A stretch of 64,000 nt of DNA from Niastella koreensis GR20-10 (lineage in GTDB: Bacteria; Bacteroidota; Bacteroidia; Chitinophagales; Chitinophagaceae): assembly GCF_000246855.1 (NCBI RefSeq), contig NC_016609.1:3968001-4032000 (forward strand), in the 5' to 3' direction. The position numbers and the translations under genes were made by a program. Every line of letters begins with the position of its first letter. Positions within the stretch are counted from its first letter, which is position 1. Positions 16,946 through 25,802 of the stretch are shown one piece after another. The notes below the pieces were generated by a model that ran no database searches, was not told where the DNA came from, and saw only the letters and a list, made by a program, of their open reading frames with translations.

Positions 16946-19858
16946 TCAGCGATTACTTTTTATTTCGCGGATAATAGCATTCAGGTTGGGATTTTCCTGT
17001 AGCCTGATGTTAATTCGTCTGGCGGTAGTATCCGACATAAACCAGTTCATGGCATAGGGTGGTTCAGCATTATAAAACCGGTGCAGGTTTTTATCATTAT
17101 CCCACTCGTCCTTACTTTTATACAGTGAAACACGTTTATAATCTGCCGGAAAGGAATCATAGTCTCTGAGATCATTGAGATAATTAATGAGGCGTCCATC
17201 GTTGACCGTTGTCTGCATGTCGTATGCACCGAGAATGGTCAGAACCGGGGCCAGCAAGTCGTTTTTAAAAGGCGGAATACTTTTTATACCGGTTGAATCC
17301 ACTTCAATCGGACTGTTCACAATGTGGATCACATGAAAACGCACCCGTTTAATCAATTTCCCAATGGGTTCATTATTGCGACTGGCTTTTTCACCGGTTA
17401 CAATAATAGCACGGATTAACTCCTGTACAACCCCTGCACCGGAGTTGTCAAAATAACCACCGTCTACAAAATAATTGTCTTTGATCTTTCCTGCCGGGCT
17501 CAGATAAGGAAATCGTGCGCCGAGAATGGAGCCGGAGGCCATGCTGATATCCATAGTATCATCCAGCAGTTTTACCACATCTACCCGGTTATTAAAAGTA
17601 GCACTGTCCATCCTGAGATTGGTGACTACGCCAGGATTGCCATCCTGCACCCGCGTGGTATTAATGCAAAGGATGGGGTATTTTATTTTACCATTTTTGT
17701 CAAGCGCCGGGAAGCTGGAAAAGTTTTCATTAAAAGGAATTTTATATAATGGGGTATCGGTTTGGCAGGATGCCTCAAAAGACTCTTCCAGTTTGGCGCC
17801 CCTGTCAGACGCTGTTAACAATTTTAACCCGGGAATGATATAGTGAAAATAATCAGGCCCCAGCAAATAGGCAAACGTGTAAGTAAAATAATCCTGCTTC
17901 AAATACGCCTGCAGAGATTGCTCGTACCGGGATCGGGAAGTAATTGTTCCTTTATTTCCCAGCATGGAGAAATAGCTGGCCACGCCTACCCCGCCCCCGG
18001 ATGTCCCCGACAGGCAAAATACCTGATCGGAAAATCGCCTGCCGTCAGAACGGACGGCTAGGTCCTCCAACCTGCCAAGTACCGAGGCGGTCCAGTACCC
18101 CGACCTGGAGGCGCCACCATTGGACATAACAAAGTACATATCAATTTTAGATGTACTATCATTCAACGGTGCATTCTTTTGCAACCATGCCAGCAGATAA
18201 GGTTTAAATTCCGCCCTATCTGCTTTTTTAATAGTAACCTTATTAACATCCTGTAATTTCTTTTGGCGTACACAGTGATTTTCATACATCCCTATGGAAG
18301 AAGCAAGTAAAAAAAGCAGGAAGTGAAAATTCAATTTATACTTTACAGAGAGGGCGGTAATAAAATTACCAAAGATCAGCAGCACCCCAAACGCCAGCAA
18401 TACAGAAGAGAAAGGCCCCACTACACGTGCAAAAGTCAGGGACCAGATAATACCCAAATAACAACCGATCCCCATTACGCTGGTAATCAGGAACCATGTA
18501 TAATAACCGGTTTCCAGCGGCGGAATACAGAAATATGCCATAATACGTTTAGTGTTACTTATCCTTACGGGCGCCGGAGCAGGTGGCGGCGCCGGCACCT
18601 GACTAACATTCTTCCGGTGTAGGCTGGTATAGAAAATATAAACAATATGCAGTAGAATTATCAAAAGCAGGATAGACCAAAACCCAACGCTCTGGCCAAA
18701 GCTGATAACCACCAGGCTTACCAGAAAGACCACTCCCAGCACATTAAACAAAAACCTGAAAGCAGACTCATTTTGCGGACTCTTCGACATCCAGTTCCCA
18801 ATCCATTTGTTCAGAAAATAAAAAGCCAGGATTAATTCAAGCAAAAGCAATACAGCCCATTTCGATTGCATAGCAAGAACAACAAGCGGCGACTGAAGAA
18901 TGGCCAACTCAAGCACCAGGAAACAGGTATTACCGATGGTCTTCGGAAACTCTACAAGAAAACTCTTGTATACATTGGGATAGGTTTTTCCCTGCGATGG
19001 AATTGATTTTCCTATTGCTTTGCTGATCTCTGCAACCGGTTCCTCGTGCTTTTTTTCTTTGATGTAATAAATAATCCTGGAGGAATACCAGCTTACATAG
19101 GACCAAAAGCCAATAGCCATAAAAAAGACAATCCTTGAATAATTCCAATGCACCCCATCATAATTGATAACATCCGTTTTACTATTGGCAAACGCTACTA
19201 TAAAATCCTTACCCTGTCCAGCCAACCAAAGAGCGGCAATACATAAAACAAGAAATATAATGCCGGGAAAAAAGATCCAGATGGATTTAAGGAATTGTGA
19301 CAAAAGCGACCTGGCCCCTTCAAGAAATACCTTTACAGACACTTTTGCACTGGAAAACGTTATGGGTGCGCGTGGAATGAGAACGAATAAAGTGCTGAGA
19401 ATGGCCACACCGATAAAAGTGAATTTTGAGTAGGTATAACCACGCATATCCACCGCTGATTCATTGAACTGAATAATATGAGATATTTTATTATCCTGGA
19501 CAGCATCGATAGCTGTTCCGATCAGGAGAGCCACTCCGCCAACTTTCAAAATAGCTCTCATCCATCTTCGCTTTTCATTGGCGTGCAGCCGGTAGATAAT
19601 GAATAAAAAGAAGGATAAATAAACCAACATAAAAATATAATCCAGTTTAATAAGGCTTGTAACAGCATTGCTCCTTCGCACATCTTCTTTCCAAAAGTCC
19701 AAAATGGTATTTGCACCGGCTGAGTCGCTGCGATTGAAAGTAGTAAACTGGAAAGCTTTCTTTCCATCTGCCGCCCGGTCATTTTGAAGGGATAAATAAG
19801 AAACTATGAGTGTAAATGACACAAGGCCTACCAGGAGTACAGGTAAGATCCGTTTCAT
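16946..19858 (-). CDS. Multi-membrane-span patatin-like phospholipase
   Basis: The 970-residue protein starts at the ATG at 19858 (MKRILPVLLVGL); the 20 residues upstream would need a TTG start. About the first 560 residues hold many hydrophobic helices (ten or more) separated by basic loops. The C-terminal ~400 are a patatin domain with the glycine-rich start MSNGGASRSGYW, the nucleophile motif GTSGGG near residue 620 and the DGG dyad motif (VDGGYFDNSG) near residue 800. Patatins are acyl hydrolases of phospholipids with a Ser-Asp dyad. A membrane-embedded version this large suggests action on membrane lipids. A small paralogue of its N-terminal module follows. Confidence 0.88.
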   Translation of the reverse strand: MKRILPVLLVGLVSFTLIVSYLSLQNDRAADGKKAFQFTTFNRSDSAGANTILDFWKEDVRRSNAVTSLIKLDYIFMLVYLSFFLFIIYRLHANEKRRWMRAILKVGGVALLIGTAIDAVQDNKISHIIQFNESAVDMRGYTYSKFTFIGVAILSTLFVLIPRAPITFSSAKVSVKVFLEGARSLLSQFLKSIWIFFPGIIFLVLCIAALWLAGQGKDFIVAFANSKTDVINYDGVHWNYSRIVFFMAIGFWSYVSWYSSRIIYYIKEKKHEEPVAEISKAIGKSIPSQGKTYPNVYKSFLVEFPKTIGNTCFLVLELAILQSPLVVLAMQSKWAVLLLLELILAFYFLNKWIGNWMSKSPQNESAFRFLFNVLGVVFLVSLVVISFGQSVGFWSILLLIILLHIVYIFYTSLHRKNVSQVPAPPPAPAPVRISNTKRIMAYFCIPPLETGYYTWFLITSVMGIGCYLGIIWSLTFARVVGPFSSVLLAFGVLLIFGNFITALSVKYKLNFHFLLFLLASSIGMYENHCVRQKKLQDVNKVTIKKADRAEFKPYLLAWLQKNAPLNDSTSKIDMYFVMSNGGASRSGYWTASVLGRLEDLAVRSDGRRFSDQVFCLSGTSGGGVGVASYFSMLGNKGTITSRSRYEQSLQAYLKQDYFTYTFAYLLGPDYFHYIIPGLKLLTASDRGAKLEESFEASCQTDTPLYKIPFNENFSSFPALDKNGKIKYPILCINTTRVQDGNPGVVTNLRMDSATFNNRVDVVKLLDDTMDISMASGSILGARFPYLSPAGKIKDNYFVDGGYFDNSGAGVVQELIRAIIVTGEKASRNNEPIGKLIKRVRFHVIHIVNSPIEVDSTGIKSIPPFKNDLLAPVLTILGAYDMQTTVNDGRLINYLNDLRDYDSFPADYKRVSLYKSKDEWDNDKNLHRFYNAEPPYAMNWFMSDTTARRINIRLQENPNLNAIIREIKSNR

Positions 19859-19953
19859 AATATGCAATTTAGAGATGGATAATGAACGCTTATACGAAGG
19901 TAGTTTTTGACACCCCAATTAATTTCCCGTGAAAACACCCATTTTTTTAAACG

Positions 19954-19983
19954 AAAAAGGCTGCCCCTTTCGAGACAGCCCCT
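19954..19983 (-). terminator. Terminator of the SusC/SusD operon
   Basis: On the minus strand GGCTG (19976-19980 side) pairs with CAGCC (19959-19963 side) around a loop that can pair further, and five T residues follow. It starts about 28 bases past the SusD stop. Confidence 0.7.
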
Positions 19984-20010
19984 AACGTCAAACTATGCTA
20001 TATGTATCTG

Positions 20011-21990
20011 CTACTGATAACCCGGATTTTGGTATGCAGCTTTTTCATCTGCTGTCGCGTCCATACCATCCAGCTGGGCCTGTGGTATCGGCCGCAGGTA
20101 ATATTTTTTATCAATGGTGCGCGTTACCGTTTGTGGCGTATGGCTGCCGTAAGTGGCTGCACAGATATCATAGGTACCTGCAATATCGCTCCAGGTTTGG
20201 GTACGCACCAGGTCGAACCAGCGCATCCCTTCACCGAAGTATTCGCGTGAACGTTCAGCCAGAATATAAGGGATATCTATAACGGCCGGTGTGGCAGCCG
20301 TCATGGCAGCACTGTTATCTGCAACAAATGCCGCATTGTCTTTATTGGAGAACTTCCATTTACCTGCTCTTGCGCGGATCACATTGATCAGTTCCCTCGC
20401 GCTTTTGCCTGCTACAGGAGTAGCGCCTTTTACAGCGGCTTCCGCAGCGATAAAATAGAATTCAGAGAATTTGGCGATCTTGAATGGACGCGTGCTGGTA
20501 GCATTGGGCTGACCGAGACCGGTACCATTATCGGTGCGGTATTCACCTATCTTCCACAAATTGGGAAACACAATTCTGCTGATACCGCGGGGCGAGATCA
20601 CAAAGTCTGCGCGGCCGGGCAATACACCGGCGCCAATTGCATTGGATGATTTACCAGGAAAGGAAGCGCCGGAAGGATAGGTGATGCCTGGGGTTAGTGA
20701 TTCATCATTCAAAAAGCTCAGGATGGGTTGTCCGGGTGTAACCGGCATGTCATTCGCATTATACAAGGTGGCGTTGGTAGTGCCGCCTTTGGGCCAGTTA
20801 CCCCTGAAAACGGTGGTGAAGGTACCATCATAACGGGAGTCGAGCGTTTTTTCTGCAAAAGTGTTCGTAATAGCACCAATGGTTGGGCACATCCGCGTAT
20901 AGGGGCGGCCTAAAGACTGGGCGGCCTCCCGTTGTACGGGGCTTACGCCTGCACCATCACCGGTGGGATTCGGCGCACTTCTGATACCGGTATAATTGAA
21001 GGTCACCATCCAGGTGGCCCCGTTTCTGCCATTGCCCGATTCCGAATCAAAACAACTCAAACAGGCGCCATTATAAAATTCGTTGTCCTGCGTATGATCG
21101 GCATACAACATTTCTTCTTTACCGCGGTCATTGCCACCTACATGCACATCATAAAATGTACTTTCCAATCCATAAGAACCAGGATTGCTGATACCCTGTA
21201 CCGCAATATCATATGCTTTTTGAAAATACCAGGCTGCATCATGGTTATCCGGGTCGGTCCGGTTGGCAGCCGGGTAAGTAGGAATGTTGTTGGGGTTTTG
21301 CAACCACCAGCCATACGTTAAATACGCTTTTGCCAGGTACAACCGCGCCACGTTTTTCGTAACGCCACCGGTTACCCTTGGCGCATCCGGCAGATCATTG
21401 ATCGCCTGCAGCAGGTCGGGAAAGACAGCTTTGGTATATACTTCGGGTACGGTATTGCGTACAGATTTTCTGGAGGCCGAGATATTAAATTTCAATTCGC
21501 CTGCTCCCAGGTCCAATGGAACGCCACCAAACGTTTGCACCAGCAGAAAATAGTCAAAGGCGCGGAAGAACCTGGCCTCCGCGAGCAGCGCAGCCGAAAT
21601 AGTGGGTACAGCTCCGCCATTTTCAATAATGCCACTGGCGGTATTGATATTAGAGAAGGCCGTTCCCCATAAAGCGTCAGAGCGGCTGCTGGCTGCGGTT
21701 AAATTCCCTACCCCGCTCAAATCAACATCCTTAAAGTTCTGGTCAGCACTCGATGCATAGGTATATTCATCGGTGCCGGTTTCCAGTGTGTTATAATAAT
21801 AGGGTTGTCCATAAATTAAGCGGAGGTGCGCATATTGAGAGGTGATCCCTCCCAGCACGCCTTTCTCCGTTTTGAAGAAATCGGGTGTATAAGTGCTGCG
21901 TGGTTCTTCTTCCAGCACTTTCTTACATCTTGTAAACAACAGCATGGCGCATGCCGATACCGTAAGTGATTTTATAAGCAGATGGTTCAT
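20011..21990 (-). CDS. SusD/RagB-family outer-membrane nutrient-binding lipoprotein
   Basis: The 659-residue lipoprotein has a signal peptide with lipobox (LLFTRC, Cys at about 22). TPR-type SusD helices follow (FFKTEKGVLGGITSQYAHLRL, RFFRAFDYFLLVQTFGG, VARLYLAKAYLTYGWWLQN) and the family C-terminus ends with SREYFGEGMRWFDLVRTQTW and KKYYLRPIPQAQLDGM. SusD proteins sit on the cell surface and cap the SusC transporter, binding oligosaccharide or other ligands. The gene follows susC by 12 bases. No glycosidase is adjacent, so the substrate is not suggested by context. Confidence 0.96.
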   Translation of the reverse strand: MNHLLIKSLTVSACAMLLFTRCKKVLEEEPRSTYTPDFFKTEKGVLGGITSQYAHLRLIYGQPYYYNTLETGTDEYTYASSADQNFKDVDLSGVGNLTAASSRSDALWGTAFSNINTASGIIENGGAVPTISAALLAEARFFRAFDYFLLVQTFGGVPLDLGAGELKFNISASRKSVRNTVPEVYTKAVFPDLLQAINDLPDAPRVTGGVTKNVARLYLAKAYLTYGWWLQNPNNIPTYPAANRTDPDNHDAAWYFQKAYDIAVQGISNPGSYGLESTFYDVHVGGNDRGKEEMLYADHTQDNEFYNGACLSCFDSESGNGRNGATWMVTFNYTGIRSAPNPTGDGAGVSPVQREAAQSLGRPYTRMCPTIGAITNTFAEKTLDSRYDGTFTTVFRGNWPKGGTTNATLYNANDMPVTPGQPILSFLNDESLTPGITYPSGASFPGKSSNAIGAGVLPGRADFVISPRGISRIVFPNLWKIGEYRTDNGTGLGQPNATSTRPFKIAKFSEFYFIAAEAAVKGATPVAGKSARELINVIRARAGKWKFSNKDNAAFVADNSAAMTAATPAVIDIPYILAERSREYFGEGMRWFDLVRTQTWSDIAGTYDICAATYGSHTPQTVTRTIDKKYYLRPIPQAQLDGMDATADEKAAYQNPGYQ

Positions 21991-22002
21991 ATTCTAAATA
22001 AT

Positions 22003-25000
22003 TTAAAATGTCAAATTAGCACCCAAAATATAGTTGCGGGTAGACGGTGTATTGTACCCTACGGTAAGCAGGCGGTTCAACAGGCCTGTGTTTGAACTGA
22101 TAGCTCCTGTTGATGACACGTTTTGATTACCATACGAGTTGGTTTCCGGATCAAGGCCCGATTCTTTATGAAATGGTGAGAACATGACAAATGGGTTTTG
22201 AACGGTAGCGTACATCCGCAATTTGATATTTGACTTTTTCAGCAGGCTCTGGTTGAAGTCGTAGCCCAGAGTGATGGTGCGGATCTTCATAAACGAGCCG
22301 TCGAAATAACTGAGCGTACTGCCATACTTGGGGTTATCACTGCTCACAATACCGCCGGGTTTAGGATATTTTGCATTGGGATTATCGGGTGTCCAGTAAT
22401 CAACGTTTATATTGTTACGGCGTCCGCTCAACAAATTCAAATAACCGCTTGCACCATGAATGGTACTGAAGAGAATGCCACCATGACGATAGAAACCAAC
22501 CACGCCCAAATCGAAACCTTTGTAGGCAACATGGGTATTAAAGCCGCCCTGCCAGTCAGGGTCCACATCCATGATCTGTCTGTCGGCAGAGCCAATTGCC
22601 CGTTCAGGCGTGCCATCTGATTTATAACCACCGGTATATTTCACTTTGATCATACCTATGTTTCCGCCTGGCTCCAGGGTATTTAAATAAGCATCGTCTT
22701 TTTGCCACAGGCCAACGCGCTGGTAATCAAAAATGGCATTGATGTTATGCCCTACGAACCACCAGTTGGCTTCATCACGGGTTTGTCCGGAAGCGAGGGA
22801 GGTGAGTTTATTTTTGTTTACATAGAAGTTAATGCCCGCATCCCAGGTAAAGCCATTTACATTGTCGAGGATCACGCCATTCAGCCCCAGTTCAAAACCC
22901 TTGTTCTGCGTGGTGCCAATATTGCCGGTAATGCTGGTTACGCCAGATGTGGGCGGCAGGGTTTGACCAAACAGAACGCCTTCTGTTTTGGTAATATAAT
23001 ATTCGATAGTACCCGACAAGCGGTTTTTGAGGATGCTGAAATCAAGACCAAAGTTAAAGGTCTTGGAGAATTCCCAACCCAGGTTGGGATTCGGCAATTG
23101 CGTTACATACAACCCGGTGCTATAGCTGCTGCCGAAATTATAAGGCCGGGTATCCAGTTTTCCCAGGGTTGAGTAAGGCGCAATGGCCTGGTTGGAAGTT
23201 TCACCGTAACCAGCCCGTAATTTCAGGGTATTGAAGATATCGAGGCTTTGGATGAACGATTCGTTAGCCAGGTTCCAACCTGCCGAGATGGCCGGATAGG
23301 TATGCCATTTATGACCCGGTGCCAGCCTTGACGAACCATCGGAACGTAAAGTTGCAGAGATCATGTACTTGTTATCATAAGAATACATGATACGGCCCAT
23401 AGCCGATTTAAGTCCCGATAACTGGTAATCCTGGTTGGCAGGATCAACAGTTATTTGTCCGGCCGCCTGACCAAGGTTATAAAATTGAAAGGCATCGGCC
23501 GGAATATCGCGGGCTGCCATATTGGTACGAACATACCTGAGTTGTTCTGCAGAATACAAAGCCACCGCATTGATGGCGTGTTTGCCAATTGTGCGATCGT
23601 AAGTAAGCAGATTTTCCAGTGTATAGTGCACTGTATTTCTGCTGTCAACAGATGCAGAAGAAGGCGTAGTGGGGTTAAGCGCATCGCCAACGCCGGCGCC
23701 GGTATAGGCGCCATTATTGGTTTGCACATAATCAAGCCCCAGGTTCATCCTGTACTTCAACCCGGTAATGAACGGCGCTTTTATTTCACCATACACCGAA
23801 TTATAGGTTGCAAACCCGCGGGTTTCATTTACCCACTGATCATTATTCGTCAGGTTCTTCACTACATCCTTCGTATAAACATACTGGTTGTCAGCAATCA
23901 TTCTTACACCTCTTCTCAATGTGCCATCAGCATTGTATGGCGAGGAAATAGGCGTCATGCTTAAGGTATTGTACAAACCAACCTGGCTGCCCTGGGTTTG
24001 GTTGTAGTTGGTATTGGTGGTCAACCCCACGCGAACATATTGCCCCACTCCCTGATCGAGCGAGCCACGTACAGTATACCGTTTGTATTGCTGCGTGGGT
24101 ATTACGCCCTGGTTGTTATAATAACCGCCGCCAAAATTGTAGCTGCCGGTTTCTGAACCACCCGAAACACTGATGTTGTGGTCGGTCACAATACCGGTTT
24201 GATAAAGCAGGTCCTGCCAGTCGGTATTCACGCTGTCGGCCTCATCCTGTCCGTTTGTATACTGACCGGCGGCTTTACGCAGGGCAACAAACTGGGGACC
24301 GTTCATCATGGGGTATTTGGCAAACACTTTTTGTGCGCCTACATAGCCGCTGTAAGAAACACGGGGTTTTCTGTTTTTGGCGCCTTTATCGGTGGTAACC
24401 AATATAACACCATTGGCGCCACGCGAACCGTAAATAGCAGTGGCCGAAGCATCCTTCAGCACATCGATGCTTTTAATATCATTTGGGTTGATGTCGGCCA
24501 GAGAACCGATAAAAGGAATTCCATCCAGTACGATCAACGGGTTGTTGTCGCCGGTTAAGGAGCGTGTACCACGAATACGGATCTGCATGGTAGCGCCCGG
24601 CTGGGTACTCGTTTGCGCTATATCTACTCCGGGTAAACGTCCCTGCAGGGCCTGTGAAATATTGGGTGTTGGCACCTCCCGCATTTTTTCGCCGCCAATA
24701 GAAGCCACCGAACCGGTAACCGCTTCTTTCCGCTGGGTACCATAACCAATTACCACCACTTCATTCAGATCTGTTGCGGCCGCAGCCAGCTGTATATTAA
24801 GGATCGCATTATCATCGCCTACAGTAACTTCTTTAACAGCAAAAGTTACACTGGAGATCACCAGCACGGCCCCTTTGGAGGCCGGAATGGCAAAGCTGCC
24901 ATCCATACCGGTGTTGGTACCGGTATTGGTACCCTTTACCGTTATCGAAGCGCCGGGAACAGGCGCACCTTTCTGATCAGTTATCTTTCCTCTTACGGTA

Positions 25001-25146
25001 TTTTGCGCAAATGCTGCTGTATCTGCAAAAAAGCAGCATACAATCAACAACGTCGCTGCAAGCACTTTTTCCCATAGCCGTCCTTGCAGACTGCGCTTTT
25101 TGGGATGTAGAACGTTTAGCATAGTAATCGTTTTGGTTATAAACAT
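22003..25146 (-). CDS. SusC/RagA-family TonB-dependent outer-membrane transporter
   Basis: The 1047-residue protein begins with a signal peptide ending AAFAQ (about 48; MLNVL at 25122 is an alternative start). A carboxypeptidase-regulatory-like beta domain follows (VRGKITDQKGAPVPGASITV). Then come the SusC signature DLNEVVVIGYGTQRKEAVTG, the plug (PNISQALQGRLPGV, IRGTRSLTGDNNPLIVLDG, IYGSRGANGVILVTT) and a long beta-barrel. The C-terminal residue is Phe, as usual for barrel insertion. It imports ligands bound by the SusD partner, powered by TonB/ExbBD encoded elsewhere. No anti-sigma or ECF sigma gene lies beside it, unlike many Bacteroidota loci. Confidence 0.96.
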   Translation of the reverse strand: MFITKTITMLNVLHPKKRSLQGRLWEKVLAATLLIVCCFFADTAAFAQNTVRGKITDQKGAPVPGASITVKGTNTGTNTGMDGSFAIPASKGAVLVISSVTFAVKEVTVGDDNAILNIQLAAAATDLNEVVVIGYGTQRKEAVTGSVASIGGEKMREVPTPNISQALQGRLPGVDIAQTSTQPGATMQIRIRGTRSLTGDNNPLIVLDGIPFIGSLADINPNDIKSIDVLKDASATAIYGSRGANGVILVTTDKGAKNRKPRVSYSGYVGAQKVFAKYPMMNGPQFVALRKAAGQYTNGQDEADSVNTDWQDLLYQTGIVTDHNISVSGGSETGSYNFGGGYYNNQGVIPTQQYKRYTVRGSLDQGVGQYVRVGLTTNTNYNQTQGSQVGLYNTLSMTPISSPYNADGTLRRGVRMIADNQYVYTKDVVKNLTNNDQWVNETRGFATYNSVYGEIKAPFITGLKYRMNLGLDYVQTNNGAYTGAGVGDALNPTTPSSASVDSRNTVHYTLENLLTYDRTIGKHAINAVALYSAEQLRYVRTNMAARDIPADAFQFYNLGQAAGQITVDPANQDYQLSGLKSAMGRIMYSYDNKYMISATLRSDGSSRLAPGHKWHTYPAISAGWNLANESFIQSLDIFNTLKLRAGYGETSNQAIAPYSTLGKLDTRPYNFGSSYSTGLYVTQLPNPNLGWEFSKTFNFGLDFSILKNRLSGTIEYYITKTEGVLFGQTLPPTSGVTSITGNIGTTQNKGFELGLNGVILDNVNGFTWDAGINFYVNKNKLTSLASGQTRDEANWWFVGHNINAIFDYQRVGLWQKDDAYLNTLEPGGNIGMIKVKYTGGYKSDGTPERAIGSADRQIMDVDPDWQGGFNTHVAYKGFDLGVVGFYRHGGILFSTIHGASGYLNLLSGRRNNINVDYWTPDNPNAKYPKPGGIVSSDNPKYGSTLSYFDGSFMKIRTITLGYDFNQSLLKKSNIKLRMYATVQNPFVMFSPFHKESGLDPETNSYGNQNVSSTGAISSNTGLLNRLLTVGYNTPSTRNYILGANLTF

Positions 25147-25440
25147 TTAGTTGTTTTTAAGATCGTGGGCATGGCAATCCCGTTCACCCGGCCGGTGTGC
25201 TATAAGCTGTATACAGTTTATACGGCTATGGCTACCGGCGAATGTTTTACGTGGACAACACCCGGGTTAGTTGTTGAAAACTATCCCGGCACCTGGCATA
25301 CGAAGTAGTTATGAAAGATTAAAAGCTTGTGAGAAAGGCGGTTAGAGTGTAACATATGGCAATTTTTAAGTCGGTTTCAAGCGTTTACCGGGCTATTAGG
25401 ACCGTCCGGCATAACGAAAATAGTGATTTTTTTAAAAAAA

Positions 25441-25454
25441 TGAAACCGATTACA
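25441..25454. promoter_or_regulatory. Candidate LacI-family operator upstream of susC
   Basis: TGAAACCGATTACA agrees with its own reverse complement at 10 of 14 positions with a central CG, the usual layout for LacI/GalR operators. It is flanked by A and T runs and lies about 295 bases upstream of the susC start. A LacI regulator is encoded at 15326-16375. The pairing is inference. Confidence 0.35.
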
Positions 25455-25555
25455 TTTTTTTAGACAAATATTTCAGGGCGGAAACTAATTGAACTGACAT
25501 ACCCTAATTTGATACAGGGGATTAGCAGTAGCAACCGATTGCAAAATAATTGCAG

Positions 25556-25650
25556 GATGAAAGGCCCGCCTACGCCAAGGCTTCGGCGGACGAAGCAGAC
25601 AACAAAGGGCAAAAGGCTCGCCTACTCCGCCAAACGGCGGATTCGGGGGA
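25556..25650. repeat. Short palindromic intergenic elements
   Basis: GCCTACGCCAAGGCTTCGG at 25567 onward folds through CGCC..GGCG and is followed at about 25620 by a similar piece, GCCTACTCCGCCAAACGGCG, that folds through CCGCC..GGCGG. Both start with GCCTAC after a GGC or GGCTC lead, so they look like copies of one small palindromic element. A related hairpin lies at 29699-29726. Confidence 0.45.
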
Positions 25651-25756
25651 CAATGACGGGTGGGGTAGTATAAAACTGAACGCTGAGTGTGCGAAAGCGG
25701 ACAATTAATAAAAACAATGAAAACGCAACCGGTTGGATGTTAATGGGTAGAAAAAA

Positions 25757-25772
25757 AGGCACTTTTCTGGCT
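25757..25772 (+). promoter_or_regulatory. Possible sigma-54 (-24/-12) promoter
   Basis: AGGCACTTTTCTGGCT has GG and GC dinucleotides separated by 10 bases and matches GGCAC of the -24 box and T-GC of the -12 box. Transcription would begin about 20 bases before the permease ATG at 25803. The window encodes one sigma-54 activator. A single site by eye is weak evidence. Confidence 0.3.
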
Positions 25773-25802
25773 GTGGTATAGCCGTAGTCTAAAATCAAAA
25801 GC

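Larger units (their letters stand above)
25147..25802. other. 656-bp divergent regulatory region upstream of susC and an FtsX permease
   Basis: The region separates susC (minus) from the permease gene (plus). It contains an AT-rich stretch around a LacI-type palindrome (25441-25454), a palindrome-rich segment (25556-25650) and a possible -24/-12 promoter (25757-25772). No open frame that looks coding was seen. Confidence 0.6.
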
